DNA from: Variovorax sp.
GTDB lineage: Bacteria; Pseudomonadota; Gammaproteobacteria; Burkholderiales; Burkholderiaceae_C
DNA: 12,700 bases
Reading direction: 5' to 3'
NCBI GenBank assembly: GCA_028292835.1
Contig: JAQGLP010000418.1
Location: 1-12,700, forward strand
In this document: in pieces, positions 1 through 6,648 of the stretch
Position numbering within the stretch: the first letter of the stretch is position 1
Layout of the letters: each line of letters begins with the position of its first letter
Made by a program: the position numbers and the translations under genes
The notes under the pieces: model-generated
Database searches by the model: none
What the model was told of the DNA's origin: nothing
What the model saw: only the letters and a program-made list of their open reading frames with translations

Positions 1-696
1 CAGCACCACGTGGGCGGCTACCTGAAGATCGCGCCCGAGCACACCGAGCAGGGCCCGCTGACCAAGATGATGAAGCCGGGCATCGGCAGCTACGACAAGT
101 TCAAGCAGCTCTTCGAGAAGTTCTCGGCCGAAGCCGGCAAGAAGCAGTACCTGATCCCGTACTTCATCGCGGCGCACCCGGGCACCAGCGACGAGGACAT
201 GATGAATCTGGCGATCTGGCTGAAGAAGAACGGCTTTCGCGCCGACCAGGTCCAGACCTTCTACCCGTCGCCGATGGCCACGGCGACCACGATGTACCAC
301 ACCGGCAAGAATCCGCTGCGCAAGATCACGCGCGACAGCGAGACGGTGGACATCGTGCGCGGCGACAAGCGCCGCCGCCTGCACAAGGCCTTTTTGCGCT
401 ACCACGACGCCAACAACTGGCCGCTGCTGCGCGAGGCGCTCAAGACCATGGGTCGCGCCGACCTGATCGGCAACGGCAAGCAGCACCTGATCCCGACCTG
501 GCAGCCGCTCGGCGACGGCAGCTACACCAGCGCGCGGCGCAAGAATTCGAGCGGCGCGGCCGTGGCGGAAACCGTCAGGTCGTCGCCGGTGACGAAGGGT
601 CGGCTGCTGACGCAGCACACCGGTCTGCCGCCGCGTGTCACCGGCACGGCGCCGCGCGGCAAGGTGCCGAGGGATGTGGCACGCAAGGCCCGCTGA
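1..696 (+). CDS. YgiQ family radical SAM protein (UPF0313), C-terminal part
   Basis: The reading frame is open from the first base, so this is the last 231 codons of a gene that starts outside the window. The segment beginning HHVGGYLKIAPEH, followed by KMMKPG, the stretch YFIAAHPGTSDEDM and the FYPSPMATATTMYHTG block, matches the C-terminal half of YgiQ-type radical SAM proteins. The N-terminal part with the CxxxCxxC iron-sulfur motif would lie upstream and cannot be checked. The last ~55 residues form a low-complexity Arg/Lys/Ala/Gly-rich tail, common in betaproteobacterial versions. The biochemical role of YgiQ is not established. It converges with the minus-strand small gene ending at 813, and I see no clear hairpin-plus-T-run terminator in the 116 bases between them. 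Confidence 0.93.
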   Translation, partial: QHHVGGYLKIAPEHTEQGPLTKMMKPGIGSYDKFKQLFEKFSAEAGKKQYLIPYFIAAHPGTSDEDMMNLAIWLKKNGFRADQVQTFYPSPMATATTMYHTGKNPLRKITRDSETVDIVRGDKRRRLHKAFLRYHDANNWPLLREALKTMGRADLIGNGKQHLIPTWQPLGDGSYTSARRKNSSGAAVAETVRSSPVTKGRLLTQHTGLPPRVTGTAPRGKVPRDVARKAR

Positions 697-812
697 TTCC
701 GCATGGCCTTGGACGGCCGCGCTGCGCCGCGATGGCTGTGGCCGCAACGCCGGGTGGCACGGATTTCGCCTTCCGAAGCGGCTCGCGATGTAGCCCCGGG
801 CGGCAGCGCGGG

Positions 813-1049
813 TCAGCCGCGGAGCCGGGCCCTGATCCGTTCGCCGGCCTCGGCGGCAGAACTGCTTTCGCCGGCGACCGACGCGCACAGCCCCACGATC
901 TCGTCGACGAAGGCGCGCAACTCCGGGGTCAGCGACGCGCCGGGCGCGATCACGCCGGTTTTTTCAGCCAGCACCGTCACCAGGCCCTGCGGCGTGAGCG
1001 GCTGGGCCGGCATGCCGGCTTCGGTGGAGCGGGTGGGGAGGGGGTCCAT
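813..1049 (-). CDS. small hypothetical protein, 78 aa
   Basis: I do not recognise a family. The frame encodes 78 residues, starting MDPLPTRSTEAGMPAQPL, without a signal peptide or membrane segment. The second half (about residues 40-75) looks helical, with the pattern LTPELRAFVDEIVGLCASVAGE followed by Ala/Glu-rich sequence and a basic end. The main support is the start: a strong CAGGAG ribosome binding site (minus strand, 1055-1060) lies 5 bases before the ATG. The amino-acid composition is balanced, unlike the Arg/Pro-rich shadow frames around it. It lies downstream of the CoA transferase on the same strand, 145 bases away, with a palindromic repeat between them, so co-transcription is possible but unproven. 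Its function is unknown. Confidence 0.55.
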   Translation of the reverse strand: MDPLPTRSTEAGMPAQPLTPQGLVTVLAEKTGVIAPGASLTPELRAFVDEIVGLCASVAGESSSAAEAGERIRARLRG

Positions 1050-1054
1050 GGAGG

Positions 1055-1060
1055 CTCCTG
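1055..1060 (-). promoter_or_regulatory. ribosome binding site of the 78-aa gene
   Basis: CAGGAG on the minus strand, 5 bases upstream of the ATG at 1049. It is the main reason for treating the small frame at 813-1049 as a real gene. Confidence 0.55.
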
Positions 1061-1162
1061 AAATGACTGCGTGGCGGCCACGCTAGCGGGCGCGGCGGGC
1101 GGCGATGTAGTCGCGCATCCTCTGGACGTGCCGGTGCGCGCCTTGCCCGGCGGCGCGACACC

Positions 1163-1207
1163 GATGCCGCTTGCTCCATGGGCGCAGGCAGCTATCAATT
1201 CGATAGC
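1163..1207 (-). repeat. palindromic intergenic repeat, copy A
   Basis: Read on the minus strand it begins GCTATCGAATTGATAGC (1207-1191), a 6-bp perfect inverted repeat (GCTATC/GATAGC) around a 5-base loop. It continues TGCCTGCGCCCATGG towards 1163. Copy B at 2134-2180 on the + strand has the same structure: 15 of 17 bases match in the palindrome, and 13 of 15 in the block that follows. The two copies are in inverted orientation on either side of the CoA transferase gene. From memory, elements of the form GCTAT...ATAGCTGCTTGCGCC are frequent between genes in Comamonadaceae. This copy overlaps the last codons and the stop codon of the CoA transferase. There is no T-run, so a classical terminator is not shown. 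Confidence 0.75.
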
Positions 1208-2109
1208 GCCGGGTCGGCCAGCGTGTGCAGCGGCAGGTCGCTTGCCCGCGCCAGCGCGTCGAGCTGCGCGCGGCTTTGGGTGCGCAGGAAGGCGGCGATC
1301 GCGGCGTGGGTGGACGAGCGGAACATCGCTTGGCCGGCCTCCACACCGAGCCCGGCCGCGGCAGCCAGGCGCTCGGCGAAGTGCGGCTCCAGCGCCGACA
1401 CCGCCACGCGGCCGTCGGCGCAGGCATAGACGCGGTAGCCGGCATGCGCACCGCCAACCGCACCGCCGGGCCGCGTCAGGCCCCAGTCGCGCGGCAGCGC
1501 GAGGTAACGCGCGGCCTGCGACAGCGCCACCTCGATCCGGACCCCTTCGCCATGCGTGCTTCGGTGCAGCAGCGCTTGCAGCACGGCCTCGCTCGCCATC
1601 AGCGAGCCGGCCATGTCGGCATAGAGCGTCGGCGGCAAGTCAAGACCGGGAACGAGCCCGCTTTCGGCGAGGTAGGTCAGGTCGTGGCCGGGCTCCTCGG
1701 CGCGCATGCCCGGCGCGCCAACGATGGCGACCAGCGACAAGCGCGGATGGCGGACCTGCAGCGCCTCCCAGCCGAGCCCGAGCCGGGCCAGCGCCGATGG
1801 GCGAAACGATGTGATCAGCACGTCCGCGCGCGTCAACTCGGCCTGCAGCACCCGCTGGCCCTCGGGCGTCTTGAGGTCGGCGCGGACCTGCTCGACGCCC
1901 TCGTGCAGCACGCTGTAGGCAGCGGGCGCGTACCGACCCATCGGGTCGCCCGCGCCATCGTCGTCGGCTGGCGGTTCCAGCTTGACGCAGAGCGCGCCCA
2001 ACTGGTGGCAGCGCATCAGCGCGGCCGGGCCGGGCAGGTTGAGCGCCAGGCTGAGCACGCGCACGCCGGCAAGCGGCTGGAAGGAGGCGGCGTCGGCGGT
2101 ATCGGGCAT
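1195..2109 (-). CDS. class III CoA transferase, CaiB/BaiF (alpha-methylacyl-CoA racemase-like)
   Basis: Family III CoA transferases move CoA between carboxylic acids, or racemise 2-methylacyl-CoAs. The 304-residue product shows the N-terminal Rossmann-type core with GVRVLSLALNLPGPAALMRCHQLGA (residues 15-39), the LKTPEG motif (79-84), GHDLTYLAESG (141-151, as in alpha-methylacyl-CoA racemases) and LYADMAGSLMASEAVLQALL (162-181). Asp165 there aligns with the family's catalytic aspartate. I chose the ATG at 2109 because the family's usual N-terminus (PLAGVRVL) follows shortly after; the frame is open upstream, but that part looks non-coding. The protein is short for the family (usually 350-420 residues), and its last residues and stop lie inside palindromic repeat copy A. 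It may be a naturally short member or slightly truncated. The acid substrate cannot be predicted. No strong ribosome binding site is visible. Confidence 0.85.
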   Translation of the reverse strand: MPDTADAASFQPLAGVRVLSLALNLPGPAALMRCHQLGALCVKLEPPADDDGAGDPMGRYAPAAYSVLHEGVEQVRADLKTPEGQRVLQAELTRADVLITSFRPSALARLGLGWEALQVRHPRLSLVAIVGAPGMRAEEPGHDLTYLAESGLVPGLDLPPTLYADMAGSLMASEAVLQALLHRSTHGEGVRIEVALSQAARYLALPRDWGLTRPGGAVGGAHAGYRVYACADGRVAVSALEPHFAERLAAAAGLGVEAGQAMFRSSTHAAIAAFLRTQSRAQLDALARASDLPLHTLADPALSN

Positions 2110-2133
2110 GGTGGGTTCGATCAGGAATGTTTT

Positions 2134-2180
2134 GCTATGGAATCGATAGCTGTCTGAGCCCATTGCACGGGCGCTGCAGG
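2134..2180 (+). repeat. palindromic intergenic repeat, copy B
   Basis: The + strand begins GCTATGGAATCGATAGC (2134-2150), then TGTCTGAGCCCATTG. Over 47 aligned bases about 35 are identical to the reverse complement of copy A (1163-1207). The hairpin is slightly degraded compared with copy A (GCTATG/GATAGC has one mismatch). It occupies the gap between the pseudouridine synthase and the CoA transferase, starting only 24 bases upstream of the CoA transferase start codon, where it could affect that gene's leader or end the upstream transcript. Confidence 0.75.
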
Positions 2181-2224
2181 CAGGATTCCATGCATATGGC
2201 CGTGCGTCAGCGGACCAGTGCGAG

Positions 2225-3163
2225 TCATGGTGACGACGGGACCGGTGCCAGCGTCGGCAGGTTGCGCGGACTCTCGAAGCGCCGGGCATCGCCGCTGAGC
2301 GGATCGGTGAAGGCCAGCGACTTGGCCAGCAGTTGCAGCGGCCGGGCGTGGTCGTCGCTGCCCGGCGGCAGGAGGCGCGGGTAGATCTGGTCGTTCACGA
2401 TCGGCACGCCCAGCGCCGCGCACTGCACGCGCAACTGATGCCGGCGACCCGTAACAGGCGACAGCCGCAGCCGGGCGCGGTCACCCCGCGCTTCGACCAG
2501 TTGCAGCCGCGTCTCCGAGTTGGCCTCGCCGGGCACCTCGCGCATGCGCAGAAAGCACTCTTCATCGTCCACCAGACGGCTGCGGTGGACGGCCGGCAGC
2601 GCGAGGCCCTCGCGCCATGCCACCACGGCCTCGTAATGCTTGGTGACGGCGCGCTCGGCGAACAGCTGCTGGTAGGCCCCGCGCGTGGCCGCCTGCACCG
2701 AGAACAGCACCAGCCCGGCGGTTTCGCGGTCGATGCGGTGGATCGGCACCAGCGCCTCGATGCCCAGGCGGCGCTTCAGGCGCACCAGCAGGCTCTGCTG
2801 GAGGTACTTGCCCGAGGGCGTGACCGGCAGGAAGTGCGGCTTGTCGACCACCAGCAGGTGCGCATCCTGGAACAGGATCACCTCGTCGAACGGCACCGGC
2901 GTCTCCGCGTCGAGCGCGCGGTAGTAGTACACGCGCAGCGGCGACTGGTAACGGCGCGCCTCGGTGACCGGCACGCCGTGTTCGTCCACCACGTCGCCCG
3001 CGCCCATGCGCGCCAGCCAGTCGGCGCGCGAAACGGCCGGGAAGCGCTGCACCAAGAAGTCGGTGATGGTCGGCCACGGCCCGGCGGACAGCGCGACACA
3101 GCTCGCGCCGACACCGTCGCGGGTGGGCAGTGGCAGCCGGGACGGCGGGGGCGGGCGGCTCAT
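2225..3163 (-). CDS. RluA-family RNA pseudouridine synthase
   Basis: This enzyme isomerises uridine to pseudouridine in rRNA or tRNA in the cytoplasm. The 312-residue protein has an N-terminal region (about 30-90) resembling the S4-like substrate-docking part of the family. The strand VILFQDAHLLVVDKPHFLPVTPSG (95-118) is family motif I, and HRIDRETAGLVLF (142-154) carries the catalytic Asp145 in the HRIDR motif. GRRHQLRV (239-246) matches the C-terminal GRxHQ(I/L)R motif. The first ~20 residues are Pro/Arg-rich and poorly conserved. The start is fixed by context: its ATG overlaps the stop of the upstream PhoX-like gene as TGATG, implying translational coupling. The exact RNA target (RluA, RluC, RluD or TruC-type) cannot be decided from sequence alone. 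Confidence 0.92.
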   Translation of the reverse strand: MSRPPPPSRLPLPTRDGVGASCVALSAGPWPTITDFLVQRFPAVSRADWLARMGAGDVVDEHGVPVTEARRYQSPLRVYYYRALDAETPVPFDEVILFQDAHLLVVDKPHFLPVTPSGKYLQQSLLVRLKRRLGIEALVPIHRIDRETAGLVLFSVQAATRGAYQQLFAERAVTKHYEAVVAWREGLALPAVHRSRLVDDEECFLRMREVPGEANSETRLQLVEARGDRARLRLSPVTGRRHQLRVQCAALGVPIVNDQIYPRLLPPGSDDHARPLQLLAKSLAFTDPLSGDARRFESPRNLPTLAPVPSSP

Positions 3164-5025
3164 CAGCTGCCGACGATGCCGCCGTCACGCCGCCGCACCA
3201 CCAGCGTGGCCGAGCGCGGGCGCGCGCTGCCAGGCACGGTGCCATCGGGCCAAGCGCTGTTGGGCGTATCGCCGCCGGCCTCGCGCCGCTCGCCCGGGTG
3301 CTGGATGTTGACGAACAGCGTGCGGCGGTCGGGCGTCACCACGCAGCCGGTGATCTCGCAGCCGTTCGGGCCGGTCAAAAAGCGACGGATGCGTCCGGTC
3401 GCCGGGTTGGCGCACAGCATCTGGTTGTTGCCGAGCGCCGCGTAGGGGCCGGTGCCGATCAGCGAGCCGCCCACGTCGGTCTGGATCCACAGCAGTCCGC
3501 CGCTGTCGAAGTGCAGGCCGTCGGGCGAGCCGAAGGCATCGGCGTCGGCGCCCGGATAGCGCACGCCGGCGCCGGGCGCCCGTGGATTGCCGGCCAGCGC
3601 GAAGTGGTCCCAGTCAAAGCCGGTGGCGGCCGCGTCGCCGCCGTCCTCGCGCCAGCGCAGGATGCCGCCGAAGAGGTTGTTGGCGCGCGGATTGGCAGCG
3701 TCGAGTGCGGGCTTGCCGGGCTCGCCGCGCTGGCTGTTGTTGGTGAGCGTGACGTAGACCTCGCCCGACTGCGGGTGCACGGCGATCCACTCGGGGCGGT
3801 CCATCTTCGTGCCGCCCGCCACGTCCGCGGCCAGACGCGCATGCACCAGCACCTGCGCCGGGTCGGCGAAGCCGCTCGCCGCATCGATGCCGTTCTGCCC
3901 GTGCGCGAGTTCGAGCCAGGCGCCGCGCCCGCCCTCGTCGTAGCGCGCCACGTACAGCGTGCCGTGGTCGAGCAGCTCGCGGTTGGCCGAGCGCGCCGCC
4001 GCGTCGCGGCCCGGGCGCATCCGGTCGCGGCTGACGAATTTGTAGATGTATTCGAAGCGCGTGTCGTCACCCATGTAGACCGCCACCCGGCCGTCGCGCG
4101 TCAGCGTGCAGGTCGCGCTTTCCTGGGCCTTGCGGCCGAGCGCGGTGCGCTTGACGGGTGTGGAGGCAGGGTCGAAGGGATCGATCTCGACCACCCAGCC
4201 GAAGCGGTGCGGCTCGTTCGGGTGCCTGGTCAGGTCGAAGCGCTCGTCGAAGCGCCAGTACTCGGCCCACTGCGAACCCGGTACGGTGCCGTAGCGGCCC
4301 TGCGCCGGGGAGGCCTGCCGTGCGGCCTCCTTCGGGCCGCCGAAATAGCCGTGGAAATTTTCCTCGCAGGTCAGGTAGGTGCCCCAGGGCGTCGCGCCCA
4401 TGGCGCAGTTGGCGAAGGTGCCCAGCATGGCATTGCCCGCCGGGTCTGCCACGGTGCGCAGCCAGGTCGAACCAGCGGCCGGACCGGCGATGCGCATCGG
4501 CGTTGCGCCGTGGATGCGGCGCGCCCAGGGCGAGGGCATCACTTGGCGCCAGCCGCCGCCCGCGGTGCGCTCGATCTCGATCACCGAGACACCCATGGCG
4601 TGCAGCGACTTGCGCACCTTGGCGGCAGTCCATTCGCGAATGCCGTCGGCATGCAGCAGCTGCTCGTCGGTGTACTCGTGGTTCATGACCAGCAGGGCGC
4701 GGTCGGGGCGGCCCTCGACCGGAAAGAAGTGCATGCCGTCGTGGTGCATGCCGGCCTGCGCCGCTTGGTCTTCGGCGCTGTTGGCGCCGTCGGGCGCCCA
4801 GGCCGGCATCGCGCCGGCGATGCCGGTGGGCGTACCCCACGGGTAGAGCACCTCGTGCTCGTAACCCGGAGGCAGCACAACGGCGTCGGCCAGCGAGGCG
4901 GGCACGCTGGCAAAGCCGGGCAGGGTGGCCGCCCCAGCCGCGATCGGCGCGCAGCCTTCACCGAGCAGGGCCACGACCGCTGCGGCCGCACCGGTCTTTA
5001 AAAGTTCGCGTCGAGCAAATGTCAT
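3163..5025 (-). CDS. PhoX-like phosphatase (DUF839), Tat-exported
   Basis: The 620-residue product begins MTFARRELLKTGAAAAVVALL, a twin-arginine signal (Arg5-Arg6) with a hydrophobic core, so export to the periplasm is expected. DUF839/PhoX hallmarks follow in order: EDQAAQAGMHHDGMHFFP (85-102), VMNHEY (113-118), GTYLTCEENFHGYFGG (215-230), WVVEIDPFDP (277-286), VYMGDDTRFEYIYKFVS (316-332) and, near the C-terminus, LFVNIQHPGE. Characterised PhoX proteins are calcium- and iron-dependent alkaline phosphatases; the TCEEN segment carries metal ligands in that family. Where I expect a KHEGA-like motif, this protein has RKAQESA (298-304), so full phosphatase activity is not assured. The ATG at 5025 was chosen over a TTG at 5058 because the signal peptide begins there, although no strong ribosome binding site is visible. 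Its stop overlaps the next gene's start. Confidence 0.88.
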   Translation of the reverse strand: MTFARRELLKTGAAAAVVALLGEGCAPIAAGAATLPGFASVPASLADAVVLPPGYEHEVLYPWGTPTGIAGAMPAWAPDGANSAEDQAAQAGMHHDGMHFFPVEGRPDRALLVMNHEYTDEQLLHADGIREWTAAKVRKSLHAMGVSVIEIERTAGGGWRQVMPSPWARRIHGATPMRIAGPAAGSTWLRTVADPAGNAMLGTFANCAMGATPWGTYLTCEENFHGYFGGPKEAARQASPAQGRYGTVPGSQWAEYWRFDERFDLTRHPNEPHRFGWVVEIDPFDPASTPVKRTALGRKAQESATCTLTRDGRVAVYMGDDTRFEYIYKFVSRDRMRPGRDAAARSANRELLDHGTLYVARYDEGGRGAWLELAHGQNGIDAASGFADPAQVLVHARLAADVAGGTKMDRPEWIAVHPQSGEVYVTLTNNSQRGEPGKPALDAANPRANNLFGGILRWREDGGDAAATGFDWDHFALAGNPRAPGAGVRYPGADADAFGSPDGLHFDSGGLLWIQTDVGGSLIGTGPYAALGNNQMLCANPATGRIRRFLTGPNGCEITGCVVTPDRRTLFVNIQHPGERREAGGDTPNSAWPDGTVPGSARPRSATLVVRRRDGGIVGS

Positions 5026-5322
5026 GCGGCAAAAAATAGCAGAGAGATGGAGGCTCAAGGAATACGGCGTCGCTCATGCGACCACCCTGCATCATCGCCG
5101 GGCCGCGAATGGCCCTGTGGTTCGCCGGCGGCTCAAGCCCTGTAGCCGCTGATAGTTGACGCCGTGGGCTTGGATGTCGATCAACTCGGCCTCAAGGTCC
5201 TGCGGACCGTCAACCCATAGTAGTGACTGCGAGCGGTTGCAGTGGTTCGGACCGCAGGGCAATGGCAAGACATCCACCGCAATCGAGCACCTCTCGAAAA
5301 CTATTCCATTATCCATAAAGCA

Positions 5323-5337
5323 TGAAATTTAATTTGA
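5323..5337. promoter_or_regulatory. candidate operator, 15-bp near-palindrome
   Basis: TGAAATTTAATTTGA is a palindrome with a single mismatched pair around its central base. It agrees at 11 of 15 positions with the operator TGTAATTAAATTACA that I recall for HexR, a member of the RpiR family. It overlaps the -35 element of the RLP operon promoter, where binding would block RNA polymerase. An RpiR-family gene closes this operon, so autologous repression is a reasonable inference. Confidence 0.4.
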
Positions 5338-5362
5338 CAAAAAAGCTAAAACATAGTTTCAT
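5334..5362 (+). promoter_or_regulatory. predicted sigma70-like promoter of the RLP operon
   Basis: A perfect TTGACA -35 box (5334-5339) is followed after 17 bases by TTTCAT (5357-5362, 4 of 6 matches to TATAAT). Transcription would start near 5369, leaving a leader of about 25 bases before the RLP start codon. The local AT-richness in an otherwise GC-rich window supports a regulatory role. Confidence 0.55.
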
Positions 5363-5394
5363 ACGGTCTTGGACATCACAAGAGAACTGTCACC

Positions 5395-6612
5395 TTGACC
5401 ACGCGCTTTACCGCTACCTACAGCATCGAAACGTCGGGCGACCCCAAAGCCGCCGCAGCGGAGATGGCAGGCGAGTCCTCGACCGCCACCTTCGTGCCGA
5501 TTCCCGGCGAGCGAGCGGAGATCGCAGCACTTCACGGAGCGCGTGTCGAGTCGCTTGAAGAAGGCGCTTCGACCTCCGCCGGCCGCGCGGCCACGGTCAC
5601 GCTGTCCTGGCCCCTCGGCAACACGGGCCCGTCGCTGCCGAACATTCTGGCCACGGCCGCAGGCAACCTGTTCGACGTCAAGAACGTGACCCGTCTGCGG
5701 CTGCTCGACGTCGAGCTGCCGCGCGAACTCGCCGCGACCTACCCGGGTCCGCAGTTCGGCGCCGCAGGGACGCGCAAGCTCATCGGCGTACCCTGTCTCC
5801 CCTTGATCGGTACGATCATCAAGCCCAGCATCGGGCTCACGCCCGCCGAAACCGCGGGTCTGGTGGCGCAGCTTGCTGCCGGGGGCATCGATTTCATCAA
5901 GGATGACGAGCTGATGGCTGATCCGCCGCACAGCCCGTTCGAAAAGCGCGCCGATGCGGTGCTCGACGTGCTGCGTCGCCACGAAGACAAGACCGGCCGT
6001 CGCGTCATGTACGCCTTCAACGTCACCGGCGAAATCGACGAAATGCTGCGGCGCCACGACTACGTGGCCGAGCGCGGCGGCAATTGCGTCATGGTGAGCC
6101 TCAACTGGATTGGCGTCACCGGCGTCGCGCACTTGCGTCGTCATTCGTCGCTTCCCATCCATGGTCACCGCAACGGCTGGGGAATCATGACGCGTGGGCC
6201 CGCCTTCGGCATCGACTTCCGTGCCTGGCAGAAATTCTTTCGTCTCGCGGGAGTTGACCACCTGCACGTCAACGGCATCGACAACAAGTTTTTCGAACCC
6301 AACGAATCGGTGATCCGTTCGGCGCGCGCCTGTCTGGCACCGGTGTTCGACGATGGCCTGCCGGGCTACGAAGTCATGCCGGTGTTCTCGTCAAAGCAGA
6401 CCGTCAGCCAGGCTGAAAAGACTTGGCGCGCGGTCGGCACCACCGATCTGATTTACGCGTGCGGCGGCGGCATCCTGGCGCATCCCGACGGCATCGAAGC
6501 GGGCGTGCGGAGCATTCGCGAAGCCTGGGAAGCGGCTGTCGCCGGTGTGCCTCTGGACCAGTATTCCATCGAGCGACCGGCGCTGCGGCGTGCCATGGAA
6601 GCATTTGCCTGA
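5395..6612 (+). CDS. RuBisCO-like protein (RLP), likely acid-sugar-phosphate decarboxylase or transcarboxylase
   Basis: The 405-residue protein has the RuBisCO large-subunit fold. Aligned by eye to spinach RbcL it keeps Glu27 and Thr32 in ESSTAT (E60, T65), Asn91 (N123), Lys143 (K175), Lys169-Asp170-Asp171-Glu172 (carbamylated K201 and metal ligands D203/E204), His258-Arg259 (H294, R295), His291 (H327), Lys298 (K334), Ser332 (S379) and the GGG-x-x-x-HP phosphate loop (357-364). The catalytic Lys177 is replaced by Ser145 in IIKPSIGL, so true CO2 fixation is unlikely. Known RLPs paired with DUF1537 kinases are OiaX and OiaT, which decarboxylate or cleave 3-oxo-isoapionate 4-phosphate; which reaction applies here is undecided. 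The start is a TTG, chosen because the family's N-terminal strand begins immediately and no in-frame ATG precedes it. A weak AAGAGA site lies 9 bases upstream. First gene of the operon. Confidence 0.93.
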   Translation: MTTRFTATYSIETSGDPKAAAAEMAGESSTATFVPIPGERAEIAALHGARVESLEEGASTSAGRAATVTLSWPLGNTGPSLPNILATAAGNLFDVKNVTRLRLLDVELPRELAATYPGPQFGAAGTRKLIGVPCLPLIGTIIKPSIGLTPAETAGLVAQLAAGGIDFIKDDELMADPPHSPFEKRADAVLDVLRRHEDKTGRRVMYAFNVTGEIDEMLRRHDYVAERGGNCVMVSLNWIGVTGVAHLRRHSSLPIHGHRNGWGIMTRGPAFGIDFRAWQKFFRLAGVDHLHVNGIDNKFFEPNESVIRSARACLAPVFDDGLPGYEVMPVFSSKQTVSQAEKTWRAVGTTDLIYACGGGILAHPDGIEAGVRSIREAWEAAVAGVPLDQYSIERPALRRAMEAFA

Positions 6613-6648
6613 TCGGGCGCTCAACCGGCATTGCCGCCATTGCCCTTG

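Larger units (their letters stand above)
5320..5364. promoter_or_regulatory. spaced inverted repeat bracketing the RLP promoter
   Basis: The left arm GCATGAAAT (5320-5328) and right arm GTTTCATAC (5356-5364) are inverted copies matching at 7 of 9 positions, with a perfect ATGAAA/TTTCAT core. The arms are 36 bp apart centre to centre and enclose the -35 box, with the right arm covering the -10 box. This arrangement suits a dimeric or tetrameric repressor contacting both sides of a promoter. The binding protein is inferred, not shown; the RpiR-type regulator at 11881 is the nearest candidate. Confidence 0.4.
5026..5394. other. intergenic divide between the divergent gene blocks
   Basis: About 370 bases separate the minus-strand PhoX-like gene from the + strand RLP operon. 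From 5026 to roughly 5295 the composition is mixed. A 74-codon minus-strand frame (5092-5316) crosses it, starting MDNGIVFERCSIAVDVLPL and containing ELIDIQAHGVNYQRLQGL. It has no ribosome binding site I can see and matches no family I know, and its start would sit inside the promoter region of the RLP operon. It may be a chance frame or the remnant of a degraded gene or mobile element. From about 5296 to 5365 the sequence turns strongly AT-rich and holds the regulatory elements listed separately. Confidence 0.5.

Noticed and set aside
697..812. Bidirectional terminator between the convergent YgiQ gene and small gene
   Set aside because: There are several GC-rich partial inverted repeats but no convincing stem followed by T or A runs.
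1191..1207. Rho-independent terminator at the end of the CoA transferase
   Set aside because: The hairpin has only a 6-bp, AT-containing stem and no T-run, and the same element occurs upstream of the gene. It is better described as a dispersed repeat.
1225..3445. Long + strand frames opposite the CoA transferase and pseudouridine synthase
   Set aside because: They show antisense composition (QR/HR-rich) and no domains. The minus strand has family motifs throughout.
3130..5001. Long + strand open frame (about 620 codons) opposite the PhoX-like gene
   Set aside because: It mirrors the minus-strand gene codon for codon, is rich in Arg/Ala/Gly/His without any motif, and is typical of antisense frames in GC-rich DNA. 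The minus strand carries clear DUF839 motifs.
5395..6612. Authentic RuBisCO and autotrophic CO2 fixation
   Set aside because: The K177 equivalent is Ser, the protein is only 405 residues, no small subunit or phosphoribulokinase is present, and the neighbours are a kinase and transporter for an acid. An RLP role fits better.
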